NCBI RefSeq assembly: GCF_019890725.1
Contig: NZ_JAINZZ010000029.1
Location: 23,999-87,998, forward strand
Length of the DNA stretch: 64,000 bases
Direction: 5' to 3'
Origin: Actinacidiphila acidipaludis
GTDB taxonomy: Bacteria; Actinomycetota; Actinomycetes; Streptomycetales; Streptomycetaceae
Part shown: in pieces, positions 1 to 8,603 of the stretch
Layout: each line of letters opens with the position of its first letter
Numbering within the stretch: the first letter of the stretch is position 1
Made by a program: the position numbers and the translations under genes
Notes under the pieces: model-generated
The model's input: the letters and a program-made list of their open reading frames with translations, nothing else
What the model was told of the DNA's origin: nothing
Database searches by the model: none

Positions 1-2
1 GG

Positions 3-131
3 GAACGCGCTCAGCGCGCCGGCTGGCTCAACAGCGCCATCCGGGACGAGCTCAGCGCCGACGAGCAGGACCAACTCCGCGAGTGCGTACCCCTGCTGGG
101 ACGCCTGACCGACCGCCTCACCGGGCGCTGA
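3..131 (+). CDS. C-terminal fragment of a MarR-like transcriptional regulator
   Basis: The window opens inside a gene. The frame running to the TGA at 129-131 gives about 42 residues that read like the last helix of a MarR regulator: an alanine/arginine-rich stretch, then LSADEQDQL and LLGRLTDRL before the stop. This matches the closing dimerisation helix of that family (LSxEEQ..L...LxxLL). No domain beyond this helix is visible, so the family call rests on pattern alone. The ATPase-LuxR gene begins about 100 bp downstream on the same strand. Confidence 0.5.
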   Translation, partial: ERAQRAGWLNSAIRDELSADEQDQLRECVPLLGRLTDRLTGR

Positions 132-235
132 CGCGACGCACGCCGGGCGCACCGTTCTCCGGGCGCCCGGGAGAGCCGGTTGCGCGCCCCTGCCGGTGCC
201 CGCGAACCCCCGGACGAGGCCGCTATGTTGGCAGC

Positions 236-2587
236 ATGGGAGCTGTGGGGCGGCCGGGACGAGACGACGGCATACCGGCCGACCTGACCGCCCTGGTCGG
301 CCGGCGCGGCGAGGTCACCCGGATCCGGCGCATGCTCGCCACGGCACGCCTGGTGACGCTCACCGGAGTGGGCGGCGTCGGCAAGACGCGGCTGGGCTTC
401 CAGGTGGCGGCCGCGGTGACCCGGGGGTCCTCCGACGACGTGCACCTGGTGGAGCTGGCCGCTCTGCGCGACGAGGAGTTCCTGGCCCAGGAGGTGGCCA
501 CCGCGCTCGGCCTCGTCGACCGGTCCGGGCGGCCGACGCTGCAGGTGGTCGTGGATCACCTCCAAGGCCGGCGGTCGCTGCTGCTGCTCGACAACTGCGA
601 GCATCTGGTGGGTGGTTGCGCCCGTCTCGTCGACACGCTGCTGCGGGCCCTGCCGGGTCTGCGCGTGCTGGCGACGAGCCGGCAGGCGCTCCGGCTGACG
701 GGTGAACAGATCTTCCAGGTACCGCCGTTGTGTGTTCCGCCATCTCCTGGTCCGGCGGCCGGCAAGGCGCCGGGCCGCTATCCGGCCGTCACCCTCTTCG
801 AACAGCGCGCGGCCGCCGTGCGGCCCGGCTTCCGCGTCACCGCCGAGAACGCCGACGCGGTGGTGCGGCTGGTCGGCCGGCTCGACGGTGTGCCGCTGGC
901 CATCGAGTTGGCCGCCGCCCGCATGCGCACCCTGTCCCCCCAGGAACTCCTCGATCGTCTCGCCGGCCGGTTCGACCTGCTGACCCTCGGAAGCCGCGCC
1001 GCCCCGCCCCGGCAGCGCACGCTTCGCGGGGTGATCGACTGGAGCCACGCGCTGTGCACGGAGCAGGAACGTGCCGTGTGGGCACGCTCGTCGGTGTTCG
1101 CGGGCGGCTTCGACCTGGCAGGACTCGAAGCCGTCTGCGTCACGCCGGACCTGCCCGCACAGGCCGTCACCGAGGCGGTGGACGGGCTGGTGGACAAGTC
1201 CCTTCTTCTGCGTCAGGAAGTAGAGGGCCGTTCGCGGTTCGCCATGCTGGGGACCGTCCGTGAGTACGGCCAGGAACAGTTGGCCGCGAGCGGGGAACTC
1301 GCGGTGTACCGCGCACGGCACCGCGACCACTGGCTCGCCATGTCCGCGCGCGCTCAGGCCGCGTCGTTCGGACCCGCCCAGGTCGGCTGGTTCGCTCGGT
1401 TACGAGCCGACCACGCCGACGTCCGCACGGCGCTGGGCTTCTGTCGGGAGACCCCCGGCGAAGCCGCGGCCGGCCTGGCGCTCGCCATGGCCCCCCGGCA
1501 CTACTGGATCACCCGGGGCTCCCTGAGCGAGGGCCGGCAATGGCTGTCCCGCCTGCTGGACGCCGAAGCGCGCGACGGCACCGCGAGCCCGCTGCGCGCC
1601 CGGGCGCTGTCCGCCCTGGCCTATCTGACCATCCTGCACGGCGCTCCGGAAGAGGCGCTGCCCCTGATCGCGGAGGCCCGCGCGGCCGCCGAACGCCTGG
1701 GGGACGCGGCCACGCTCGCCTGGACCGAGCACCATCTCGGCGTGGTGGCCTCTTTCGCCGGGGACCTGGACCGCTCCTCGGTCCACTTCGAGACCGCGCT
1801 GGAGGGCCACCGCGCCCTCGATGATCTGGGTGCGGCCTGCGAATGCCTGTTCAAACTCGCCCTGGTGGCCGTTCTCAGCGGCGATCACCCGCGCGCCGAA
1901 GCGCTCTGCCGGGAGTGCGAGACCGCCACCACCGAGCACGGTGAGTCGTGGGTGCGCGGGCTCAGCCTGTTCACGCGCGGTCTGCTCCGCTGGAAGCAGG
2001 GCGACGGGAAGGCCGCGGACGCGCTCGCCAGGGAAGCCGTCCGGCTGCTGCGGCCGTTCGGCGACTGGTGGGACATCGCCATGTGCGTGGAGATCTCCGC
2101 CTGGAGCGCCGCGGCCGGCGGAGCTCACGACCGCGCCGCCCGGCTCCTGGGCGTTCTCGACGCGTTGTGGACGACGGTCGGCGGCAGGCTTTCCACGGCG
2201 CCCTTCATGGCCGGCGATCGGCGCGTGTGCGAGACGGCGGTCCGCGACGCCATCGGCGATGCCGCGTTCGAGCACGCGGTGCGCCAGGGAGCGGACCTGC
2301 CGGTCTCCCAGGCGCTGGACTACGTCCTGCGGGACACGGCGGACCACGTCCCGCGGGACACGGCCGGGCGGTCCGGGACCGCGGGCCTCACCCGGCGAGA
2401 ACGTCAGGTCGCCGATCTGGTGGCCCGCGGTATGACCAACAAGGAGATCGCCGACCATCTGGTTCTCGCCCGCCGCACCGCTGAGAATCACGTGGAGCGC
2501 GCTCTGGCCAAGCTCGGTCTGACCTCCCGCACGCAGTTGGCGGTCTGGGTCCACGAGCGCGGCGTGTCCGTGCCCGGTCACGGCTGA
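236..2587 (+). CDS. Large ATPase-LuxR (LAL-like/AfsR-like) transcriptional regulator
   Basis: A 783-residue cytoplasmic regulator. A P-loop (GVGGVGKTR, residues 44-52) follows an ALVGRRGEV segment typical of NB-ARC/AAA regulators. The middle is helical and TPR-like (about 330-690). The last 60 residues form a LuxR helix-turn-helix (LTRRERQVADLVARG, then NKEIADHLVLARRTAENHV). I chose the ATG at 236 because the frame upstream (from 83) is arginine/proline-rich and unlike protein, while the conserved region begins shortly after 236. The gene contains a rare TTA leucine codon at 1400-1402 (residue 389), so in Streptomyces its translation would be expected to depend on the bldA tRNA. The regulatory target is unknown. 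It is convergent with the lipoprotein gene that ends at 2600. Confidence 0.88.
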   Translation: MGAVGRPGRDDGIPADLTALVGRRGEVTRIRRMLATARLVTLTGVGGVGKTRLGFQVAAAVTRGSSDDVHLVELAALRDEEFLAQEVATALGLVDRSGRPTLQVVVDHLQGRRSLLLLDNCEHLVGGCARLVDTLLRALPGLRVLATSRQALRLTGEQIFQVPPLCVPPSPGPAAGKAPGRYPAVTLFEQRAAAVRPGFRVTAENADAVVRLVGRLDGVPLAIELAAARMRTLSPQELLDRLAGRFDLLTLGSRAAPPRQRTLRGVIDWSHALCTEQERAVWARSSVFAGGFDLAGLEAVCVTPDLPAQAVTEAVDGLVDKSLLLRQEVEGRSRFAMLGTVREYGQEQLAASGELAVYRARHRDHWLAMSARAQAASFGPAQVGWFARLRADHADVRTALGFCRETPGEAAAGLALAMAPRHYWITRGSLSEGRQWLSRLLDAEARDGTASPLRARALSALAYLTILHGAPEEALPLIAEARAAAERLGDAATLAWTEHHLGVVASFAGDLDRSSVHFETALEGHRALDDLGAACECLFKLALVAVLSGDHPRAEALCRECETATTEHGESWVRGLSLFTRGLLRWKQGDGKAADALAREAVRLLRPFGDWWDIAMCVEISAWSAAAGGAHDRAARLLGVLDALWTTVGGRLSTAPFMAGDRRVCETAVRDAIGDAAFEHAVRQGADLPVSQALDYVLRDTADHVPRDTAGRSGTAGLTRRERQVADLVARGMTNKEIADHLVLARRTAENHVERALAKLGLTSRTQLAVWVHERGVSVPGHG
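1400..1402 (+). promoter_or_regulatory. TTA codon (bldA-type translational control point)
   Basis: In-frame TTA at residue 389 of the ATPase-LuxR regulator (reading ...CGG TTA CGA...). TTA is the rarest codon in Streptomyces and is read only by the developmentally controlled bldA tRNA. The codon is seen directly; the control is inferred from genus knowledge. Confidence 0.6.
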
Positions 2588-2599
2588 ACCGGCGGCGCG

Positions 2600-3223
2600 T
2601 CACTTTCCCGCGGCGATGACGTCCGCCAGGAGCTGGAAGCCGTGGTCCCGGTCGCTCGTCAGCGTCGCCTTCGGGGCGGTGCTGCGGTTGACCCCGTCGA
2701 TAGTGATGGTGATCGACAGCTCACCCACGCTGCCGTAGACCGACAGGCGGCCGCCTTCGAGCGCGGCGTCAGGAGGTGCCGCGGTGTAGGTGGCGCACGA
2801 CACGCCGGGGCCCGGCCCCTTCACGACCTGGTATCCGCGGTTCTGCAGCGGATCGCACGACAGCTTCGCGTAGTTGCCGGGGCCGCCTTGCCTGCTCCTG
2901 TCGTACGCCTCCAGCCTCAGGTACGGCTCACTCGTGGCGGTGGAGGCGCCCGAGCCGGCGGCCTTGATGTTCACCGTGCACCAACCCGTGGCGTGCCGGG
3001 CCGTGTCGAAGTGGCCGTCGACGCTCGCGTAGGGCAGCGGGTTCAGGGCGGTGGCGACCGTCTCCGGTCTCAGATAGCGCCCGCACCCGTCGAGAACCGC
3101 CTTCCGCATCGCCGCCGACGGCCCCGAGCCGCCGCCACCGCACCCGGCCGCCGCCCCCACGACGACGAGTCCGGCCAGTCCCAGCACGGCAGACCTGCGT
3201 CGGCGCACACGCACTCCCCTCAA
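2600..3223 (-). CDS. Secreted lipoprotein (DUF3558-like)
   Basis: A 207-residue protein with an arginine-rich n-region, a hydrophobic segment and a lipobox-like end (GAAAGC, cysteine about residue 28) followed by glycines, so it is probably a membrane-anchored lipoprotein. The mature part has several cysteines (DGCGRYL, GWCTVNI, LSCDP, VSCATY) and a mixed alpha/beta pattern resembling the DUF3558-type lipoproteins common in actinomycetes. No catalytic motif is visible. It is transcribed alone and converges on the ATPase-LuxR gene with a 12-bp gap. Function unknown. Confidence 0.8.
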   Translation of the reverse strand: MRGVRVRRRRSAVLGLAGLVVVGAAAGCGGGGSGPSAAMRKAVLDGCGRYLRPETVATALNPLPYASVDGHFDTARHATGWCTVNIKAAGSGASTATSEPYLRLEAYDRSRQGGPGNYAKLSCDPLQNRGYQVVKGPGPGVSCATYTAAPPDAALEGGRLSVYGSVGELSITITIDGVNRSTAPKATLTSDRDHGFQLLADVIAAGK

Positions 3224-3592
3224 CGACCTGCGGTCCTCGCATTCTCACGGGTGGTGAGCGCGTGGCACACGGGACAACTACTCAATTCCGTGACGAGGTG
3301 CCGGCGGATGCCGTTGCGCAAGCCGCTGTTCGTGCCCTGGCACGACGTGGTCGCGGTCCACTGGTCGAGTCCGCGGCACCACCACCGTCGCTCGCGACCG
3401 ATCCTGAGCCGCGTCGATCCGGTCGGCGGCCCGTGAACTCACGTCGTAACGCGGCGACCGCACGGACCGCCCCCGGCTCGCTGCCGGCTCGGCTCATCGG
3501 CGGCGCCGCCGCCGGCCGGCTCGCGCTCGACCGCACCGACCGCGCTGCAGGGGCCGTGGACAGCACCCACCGTCCGGTGGACAATCGCACTC
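3224..3592. other. Intergenic stretch of about 370 bp with no supported gene
   Basis: This lies between two divergently transcribed genes (lipoprotein and FHA protein) and must hold their promoters. I see no strong palindrome and no convincing coding frame. Open frames crossing it are arginine/proline-rich and lack start signals. Confidence 0.5.
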
Positions 3593-3595
3593 GTG

Positions 3596-4267
3596 ATGCA
3601 GCATCAGGTGCAGGTGCCGGCCTCGCGGGCGTCCGACGCGGATCGGGAAGAGGTGCTTGAGTTGCTGCGCACGGCGGCAGCCGAGGGACGGCTGTCCCAC
3701 GAGACATTCCTCCTGCGCATGGAGCGCGTGCTCACCGCGCGCGACCATGCCGAGCTGCGCGCCCTGGTCGTGGATCTGCCAGTGGCCGAAGCCGTTCCGG
3801 TGACCGCTGCTGGTTCGCTGAACGGCCTGCGGCGGCTGATGCTCCGGGTGATCGCCGCGTCCAGCGACGTCGCCTCCCGCGTCCGGCGACGCCACCGGAT
3901 CCGCCGGCTGCCCGTCCTCGCGCTGCCGACGGCAGGCTCGCCCTCGGTGGTCATCGGACGGAGCCACGGCAGCCATCTGCGACTGTCGCACCATTCGGTG
4001 TCCCGCTCGCACGCCGTCCTCGTCTCCGCCGTCGACGGATGGGTGCTGCGTGACCTGAGCTCACTCAACGGCACGCTCGTGAACGGCTGCCGGCTGGCCG
4101 GCCAGGCACCGGTCCGCCCCGGCGACTGGGTCACTTTCGGCAGCATGCACTTCCGGCTCGCCGCACCCAGAGCGGTGACCCGGAGCAGCGACCACGATCG
4201 CCGCGTATCGGGCGTGTCCGCCCCGCCGACCAGGGTCGCGCCCGCGGCACGCGGTGAGAGCGTCTGA
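3596..4267 (+). CDS. DUF1707-FHA domain protein
   Basis: About 223 residues. The N-terminal 60 match the DUF1707 pattern (ASDADREEVLELLRTAAAEG, then LSHETFLLRMERVLTARDHAEL and a short LVVDLP end). The C-terminal 90 are a forkhead-associated domain: GRS.GSHLRLSHHSVSRSHAV, then LRDLSSLNGTLVNG and GDWVTFG. The RSH and SLNGT motifs are the phosphothreonine-binding signature. The role is probably phosphopeptide recognition downstream of Ser/Thr kinases; the partner is unknown. ATG at 3596 and the adjacent GTG at 3593 are both possible starts. No transmembrane segment is evident, so it is likely cytoplasmic. Confidence 0.85.
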   Translation: MQHQVQVPASRASDADREEVLELLRTAAAEGRLSHETFLLRMERVLTARDHAELRALVVDLPVAEAVPVTAAGSLNGLRRLMLRVIAASSDVASRVRRRHRIRRLPVLALPTAGSPSVVIGRSHGSHLRLSHHSVSRSHAVLVSAVDGWVLRDLSSLNGTLVNGCRLAGQAPVRPGDWVTFGSMHFRLAAPRAVTRSSDHDRRVSGVSAPPTRVAPAARGESV

Positions 4268-4361
4268 ACGCGCGGCCGCGGCAGGGCCGTCCGGTTGGAG
4301 CGGGGCGCCGGGAAGCTCCCGCAGCGTCTGACGGAGTGACCGCTCCCGCCCGCACGGGCCC

Positions 4362-4742
4362 TCACTCCCCGATCCAGCGGGCGGCCGCCTCGTACGTCGT
4401 GGCCGGGGAGCTGTTGAACGCGATGGCCGCGTCCGGCGCGAGCCGCCGCACCAGGTTGATCACCTGCTCCAGGAGTTCGACCTGATCGTCGGAGTGCCGC
4501 AGGCCGCCGCCGACGGTTACGCACTCCCACGGATGGGCGCGCAGCGCGCTCCCGACCAACGCCTCGACGTCGTCGCTTCCGTCGAGGCCGATGAGGCAGG
4601 TCTCGACCCCCACGCCGTGCTCGGCGAACGTCGCCAGCCCCGCCTCGATCGCCTCGGCCACCGGCTCGGGATCCCACGGCCCGGGCAGCCGGTACGGATC
4701 GAGCCCGATGACGAGGACGCGGGGTGGAGCGGTGGGGTCCAT
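4362..4742 (-). CDS. Conserved hypothetical protein, Rossmann-like
   Basis: A 126-residue soluble protein. It opens with a beta strand (RVLVIGLDPYRLPG), then alternating helices and strands (VETCLIGLDGSDDVEALVG, WECVTVGGGLR), ending in AIAFNSSPATTYEAAARWI. The layout suggests a small nucleotide-binding-like or receiver-like fold, but no defined motif is present and I do not recognise the family. Normal codon use and a clean ATG support a real gene. Neighbours give no functional clue. Confidence 0.65.
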   Translation of the reverse strand: MDPTAPPRVLVIGLDPYRLPGPWDPEPVAEAIEAGLATFAEHGVGVETCLIGLDGSDDVEALVGSALRAHPWECVTVGGGLRHSDDQVELLEQVINLVRRLAPDAAIAFNSSPATTYEAAARWIGE

Positions 4743-4870
4743 GTCTGGACGATACGCGCCGTACGGCCCGCGGCTCCGGTGCCGATGCCCGCGGGTGGGG
4801 CGCCGTCAGGAGCACCCCGCCCGCGGCCGACGCACGGTCGGTCAAGGGTCGTTCGACGTCCGCCTGATGC

Positions 4871-7231
4871 TCAGCTGTCGGCTCCGTTTCGGGCGGCCTG
4901 CGCCATGTCGTAGGTGTGCACGTAGTCGAACGAGGCGGTGGCTCCCGCGGTGTTCATGGACACGAGGCCGATGCGCAGGGCGCCCTGGTCGGTCAGCGAC
5001 CACGTGCCGCCCCACTCCCAGCGGGCGCCGTCGGTGCTCGACGCCATGCGCACGTCGTACTCGTTGTGCGCGGTGTCGTGCCGCACATACAGCCGCAGCC
5101 AGGTGGTCGCCGCGGGGGCCGCGCCGAACATCGGGCCGTTGGCCACCGCGAGGGGCGGGGTGGCCGTCGGGCGTTCCGCCTCCTTGTCGAACTCCGTCTG
5201 CTGCAGCACCTGGCCGGCCTTGCCGTTCTCCGGCAGGACCGAGTGCACCAGCTTCAGGTACCGGTCGTCGTTCTGGTAGAGCACCAGGCCGGCCTGCTGT
5301 GCGGGCCGGGTGCCGTCGAAGGTGAGCTTCGTCTCGACGAGGTAGTCCGAGCTGGGAGCGTCCCGGAGCAGCACCGAGGCGGTGTTGGTGCCCGTGTACA
5401 GCTCGGCTGCCTGGGTGGGCCAGAGGAGCTGGCCGTTCTGCTGCCGCGGTCCGGTCGCGGGCTGCCGCACCCACGACCACGCCGAGTCGCCCGTTCCCGG
5501 CGTGCCGGTCCCGTCGAAGTCGTCGGAGTACGCCGTGAGCAGCGGTCCCGGCACCGGGTCGGGAACGCGGGCGGTGACCGGCCGGGCGGCCGGGGCGGCG
5601 CTCACGTTGTCGGCGTCGCCGGTGCCGTGAAGCGCGGTCACGGCGACGGAGCCGCCGGGGGTGGCGTTCCTGGGCGCCGTCACCGTCGTCACCGCGAGCG
5701 GATCGATGAGGTTGTCCTCCGAGACCGACGCCGTGACGTCGTCACCGACCCAGTCGAGCGTCAGCACCTTCCATGTGGTCGCGTCGAAGGTGGCCGGCAG
5801 CGGCGAGGAGGAGCGGACGGTCGTGCCGCCGTGCGTGACCTCCACGCGGAGTTCGCCGGCCTGGGAGTCGATCCACGCGACGGCGCCGTTGCGCCCGGTG
5901 ACGCCGGCCCGCAGTCCGACGGTGCCGCCCGCCGACGTCCTGACGTCCGCCTGGGCGCGTACGTCGCCGTCGGTGTGGACCTTGCTGGTGAGCACGGCTC
6001 CGTCGCCGAGCCGTGCGAAGTGCCCGGAGTCCGTCTCGTCGCCGAGGGTGACCGGTCCGCGGGACTCCCAAGCGCTCAGCCCCGCGGTGAAGTCGTCGTC
6101 GACCGGTCCGGTCGTCACCGGAGCCGTCGCGCCGGAGACGCTGCCGCCCGCACCCGCGTTGACCACCGGCCAGCCGTCGATCCAGTCCAGCCGGTCGATC
6201 ATCATCGGACGCCTGGAGAGGTTCAGCCGGCCCGCGCGCGTCTGCACCGGCGGGAAGTCGGGGTCGGCGTTGGAGATCGCGTGGTAGACGATCCAGTCCT
6301 GGCCCGACAGGTCGGTCTGGACCGCGTTGTGCCCGACGCCGGTGAATCCGTTGCCGTTCGGGGCGAGAACGAAGCCGCCCTTGCTCGACTGGTTCATCAG
6401 GTCGGTCCCTGTGTCGTCCACGAACGGGCCGAACGGGCTGTGGCTGCGGCCCACCTTGACGGTGTAGCCGCTGAACGCCCCGTCGCAGCATCCGGCGTCG
6501 GAGTACATGAGGTAGTAGAAGTCGCCGTGCCTGACGACGTATCCGCCCTCCATGCGCCTGCCCTGAGCGACCTGGGTGACCGGTCCGGTGAGCGCGGTCG
6601 CGTCGGCGTTCATCCTCGAGACGCAGATGACGTCGTAGCTGCCCCAGTAGAGGTAGTGCGTGTCGTCGGTGTCGGTGAACAGCGCCTGGTCGATGTTGCC
6701 CGTCGGGCACCCGGCCATCGCGGCTCTGGGGACGAGAAGCCCGTGGTGGGTCCACGGGCCCGTCGGCGTCGGCGCGGTCGCCAGCGCGACGCCGCCGGTG
6801 GAGAGCGCGTACGTCAGGTAGTACCGACCGTCGACATACCGGATGTCCGGGGCCCACGCGCGCGCGTTGCCCGGCCAGAACGCGGGGACCGCGTCCGGCG
6901 CGACGACGTCGCCGACGTACGTCCAGGTGACCATGTTCTCGGAGCGGAGGATGGGAAGGAGGTGCTCGCCGTCCTCACCCGAACTGTTGAAGATCGGGTT
7001 GGTGGTTCCGTAGGCGTACCACGCTCCGTCCTTGCCCCGGATCATCGACGGATCCGGGAAGGTGTCCACCACTCCGGCGGTCACCGGATTGCTGTAGGTC
7101 GCGGGCGTCGACGTGGCGTTGTTCCCGGTCGCCGCGTCGGCCGGTGCGACGCCCGAGACCCCGCCGACCAGCAACACGCCGACCGACAGCGCCGTCGCGG
7201 CAAACCGTGCCAGCTTGCCTCGCAATTCCAT
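4871..7231 (-). CDS. Secreted glycoside hydrolase family 43 enzyme with C-terminal lectin-like domain
   Basis: A 786-residue secreted enzyme. Residues 1-34 are a Sec signal peptide ending near ADAA. The GH43 five-bladed propeller follows, with the expected catalytic triad: base Asp60 (TFPDPSM), pKa-modulating Asp181 (GNIDQALF) and acid Glu228 (RRMEGGYVV). The WAPDIRY segment (126-132) is also typical. After about residue 400 come two concanavalin-like regions, the last (from about 600) resembling the beta-xylosidase/DUF1349 sandwich. GH43 enzymes act on arabinans, xylans and similar polymers; the exact substrate cannot be read from sequence. The start at 7231 has a GGAAGG ribosome site; an extended frame to 7315 lacks a signal-peptide-like N-terminus. 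A promoter with a palindrome lies at 7310-7338. Confidence 0.88.
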   Translation of the reverse strand: MELRGKLARFAATALSVGVLLVGGVSGVAPADAATGNNATSTPATYSNPVTAGVVDTFPDPSMIRGKDGAWYAYGTTNPIFNSSGEDGEHLLPILRSENMVTWTYVGDVVAPDAVPAFWPGNARAWAPDIRYVDGRYYLTYALSTGGVALATAPTPTGPWTHHGLLVPRAAMAGCPTGNIDQALFTDTDDTHYLYWGSYDVICVSRMNADATALTGPVTQVAQGRRMEGGYVVRHGDFYYLMYSDAGCCDGAFSGYTVKVGRSHSPFGPFVDDTGTDLMNQSSKGGFVLAPNGNGFTGVGHNAVQTDLSGQDWIVYHAISNADPDFPPVQTRAGRLNLSRRPMMIDRLDWIDGWPVVNAGAGGSVSGATAPVTTGPVDDDFTAGLSAWESRGPVTLGDETDSGHFARLGDGAVLTSKVHTDGDVRAQADVRTSAGGTVGLRAGVTGRNGAVAWIDSQAGELRVEVTHGGTTVRSSSPLPATFDATTWKVLTLDWVGDDVTASVSEDNLIDPLAVTTVTAPRNATPGGSVAVTALHGTGDADNVSAAPAARPVTARVPDPVPGPLLTAYSDDFDGTGTPGTGDSAWSWVRQPATGPRQQNGQLLWPTQAAELYTGTNTASVLLRDAPSSDYLVETKLTFDGTRPAQQAGLVLYQNDDRYLKLVHSVLPENGKAGQVLQQTEFDKEAERPTATPPLAVANGPMFGAAPAATTWLRLYVRHDTAHNEYDVRMASSTDGARWEWGGTWSLTDQGALRIGLVSMNTAGATASFDYVHTYDMAQAARNGADS

Positions 7232-7309
7232 GAGTATTCCTTCCCCATCGGAGAAACCTGGCAGGGAGCGCGGCGAGCGGAGGAACGAGCGACGCGGCCC
7301 TGCGGAGTC

Positions 7310-7338
7310 ATCCAAGGGAGACGGAATTTTTCCGTCAA
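7310..7338 (-). promoter_or_regulatory. Predicted promoter of the GH43 gene with overlapping palindrome
   Basis: On the minus strand TTGACG (7333-7338) and TTGGAT (7310-7315) are separated by exactly 17 bp. A perfect inverted repeat, GACGGAA-TTT-TTCCGTC (7320-7336), covers part of the -35 box and most of the spacer. It lies about 90 bp upstream of the GH43 start. The arrangement suits repressor control; the regulator is not identified. Confidence 0.55.
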
Positions 7339-7429
7339 GACACCGACAAAACAGGATGGGTGACAGGGCGTCGCCGACCGGCAGTTGCCGGCGGACGCCC
7401 CCTCAACCCGTTGTCGCGAGTCACCCGGG

Positions 7430-8419
7430 TCAGGAGAGGCCGACGGCGTTCCGGGCGCCGATGGCCCGCATCAGCATCGGGAAGGCCTGGTGCAGATCCT
7501 GCTGCCAGTACGGCCACGCGTGGGTGCCGGGCCCGTAGAAGTCGGTGGTGACGGGCACATGTGCCTGCCGCAGCGCGTCGACGAAGTTGACGGATTCGGC
7601 GTGCACTTCGGCTTCGACGGCGTCGGCGGGGCGCGACGGGTCGTCGTACCGGCCGGGCCGGCCGTCACCGGCGGCCACGAACAGTTTGACCCCGTGCAGG
7701 CGGTCGACGTGATCGGTCGGGTCGTTGGCGACCCAGATGGGCCGCTGGGCGACGGGTTCGCCCCACAGGGCGTTCGGGTACAGGGACGCCAGGACGCCGC
7801 CGGGATTGCTGAGCGGGTCCAGGACGCCGCTGAAGGACGCGGCCGCCCGGAACAGACCCGTCTCGGCGTATTTCATGGCGCCGTACCCGCCCATGGACAG
7901 TCCCGCGACGGCCCTTCTCGGGCTCGCGCGGAAACCGCGTTCGAGGATCTGGCGCAGTTCGGTGAGGTGGAAGGTCTCCCATTGCGGCGAGCCGCCGGCG
8001 CCCTCGTTCCACCAGTCGGAGTAGAAGCCGTCGGCGCCCGCCTCGGGCATGACGACGAGGACGTCCGTCGTGCCGGTCAGCTGTTCCACGTCGGTGGAAC
8101 GGGTCCAGGAGACGTAGCTGTCACAGCACCCGTGCAGGAGGTAGAGGACCGGCCACGGCTCGTTCGGACGGCTGTTCCAGTCCGGCGGCACGAGAAGCCG
8201 CACGTGCTCGTCGGCAGCCATCGCCGGCGAGTGGACGGTGAGGTCCAGTGTCCGCGTGTCCAGCCACTGCTGGGCCGCGACATACGCTCCGTCGTCCGCG
8301 GTGACGGCCCCCGGCGCCGCCGTCCCGAAACCGGTGCCGGCATCGGCCGGGGCCGCGGTCACCATCCACGTCAGCGCCAATCCGGCCAGGGCCAGCACGG
8401 CCGACATTCTCCGTCTCAT
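7430..8419 (-). CDS. Secreted alpha/beta-hydrolase esterase (antigen 85/esterase D type)
   Basis: A 329-residue protein with a Sec signal peptide (residues 1-27, MRRRMSAVLALAGLALTWMV then APADA). The hydrolase core shows VLYLLHGCCD (oxyanion region), the nucleophile elbow GLSMGGYG with Ser175, and a late His in GTHAWPYW. This is the PF00756 putative esterase fold found in carbohydrate esterase family 1, feruloyl esterases and antigen 85. Next to the GH43 gene and also secreted, it may remove acyl groups from plant polysaccharide; that is inference. I chose the ATG at 8419 because it begins the signal peptide; the frame extends to 8551 without a start signal. A LacI-type palindrome lies upstream at 8508-8519. 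Confidence 0.85.
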   Translation of the reverse strand: MRRRMSAVLALAGLALTWMVTAAPADAGTGFGTAAPGAVTADDGAYVAAQQWLDTRTLDLTVHSPAMAADEHVRLLVPPDWNSRPNEPWPVLYLLHGCCDSYVSWTRSTDVEQLTGTTDVLVVMPEAGADGFYSDWWNEGAGGSPQWETFHLTELRQILERGFRASPRRAVAGLSMGGYGAMKYAETGLFRAAASFSGVLDPLSNPGGVLASLYPNALWGEPVAQRPIWVANDPTDHVDRLHGVKLFVAAGDGRPGRYDDPSRPADAVEAEVHAESVNFVDALRQAHVPVTTDFYGPGTHAWPYWQQDLHQAFPMLMRAIGARNAVGLS

Positions 8420-8507
8420 CGCGTTCCCCTTCACGGTTGTCTTGTGCGGGCCCGCGCCGCCACAGGAGGGGGCCGGGGCCCGAACCGGGTCGACTTCAGA
8501 AGGTTGT

Positions 8508-8519
8508 GACAACGTTGTC
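8508..8519. promoter_or_regulatory. LacI-family-type operator upstream of the esterase gene
   Basis: GACAACGTTGTC is a perfect 12-bp palindrome with a central CG step, preceded by T and followed by T. This is the shape of LacI/GalR operators in Streptomyces sugar genes. A TTGACA-like element on the minus strand lies at 8527-8532. No LacI gene is adjacent; the one at 42186 has a different operator. Confidence 0.5.
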
Positions 8520-8603
8520 TGTACGCTGTCAAAACAGCCTCGCTTCGCCACCGCCGGGTGTCAAGGGGCAGGGCGCCTCCGTCATGGCGTCACTCCCACG
8601 GCA

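Noticed and set aside
4916..7363. Long plus-strand open frame of about 815 codons
   Set aside because: It is the antisense shadow of the GH43 gene: valine/arginine/glycine-rich, no domain, no ribosome site.
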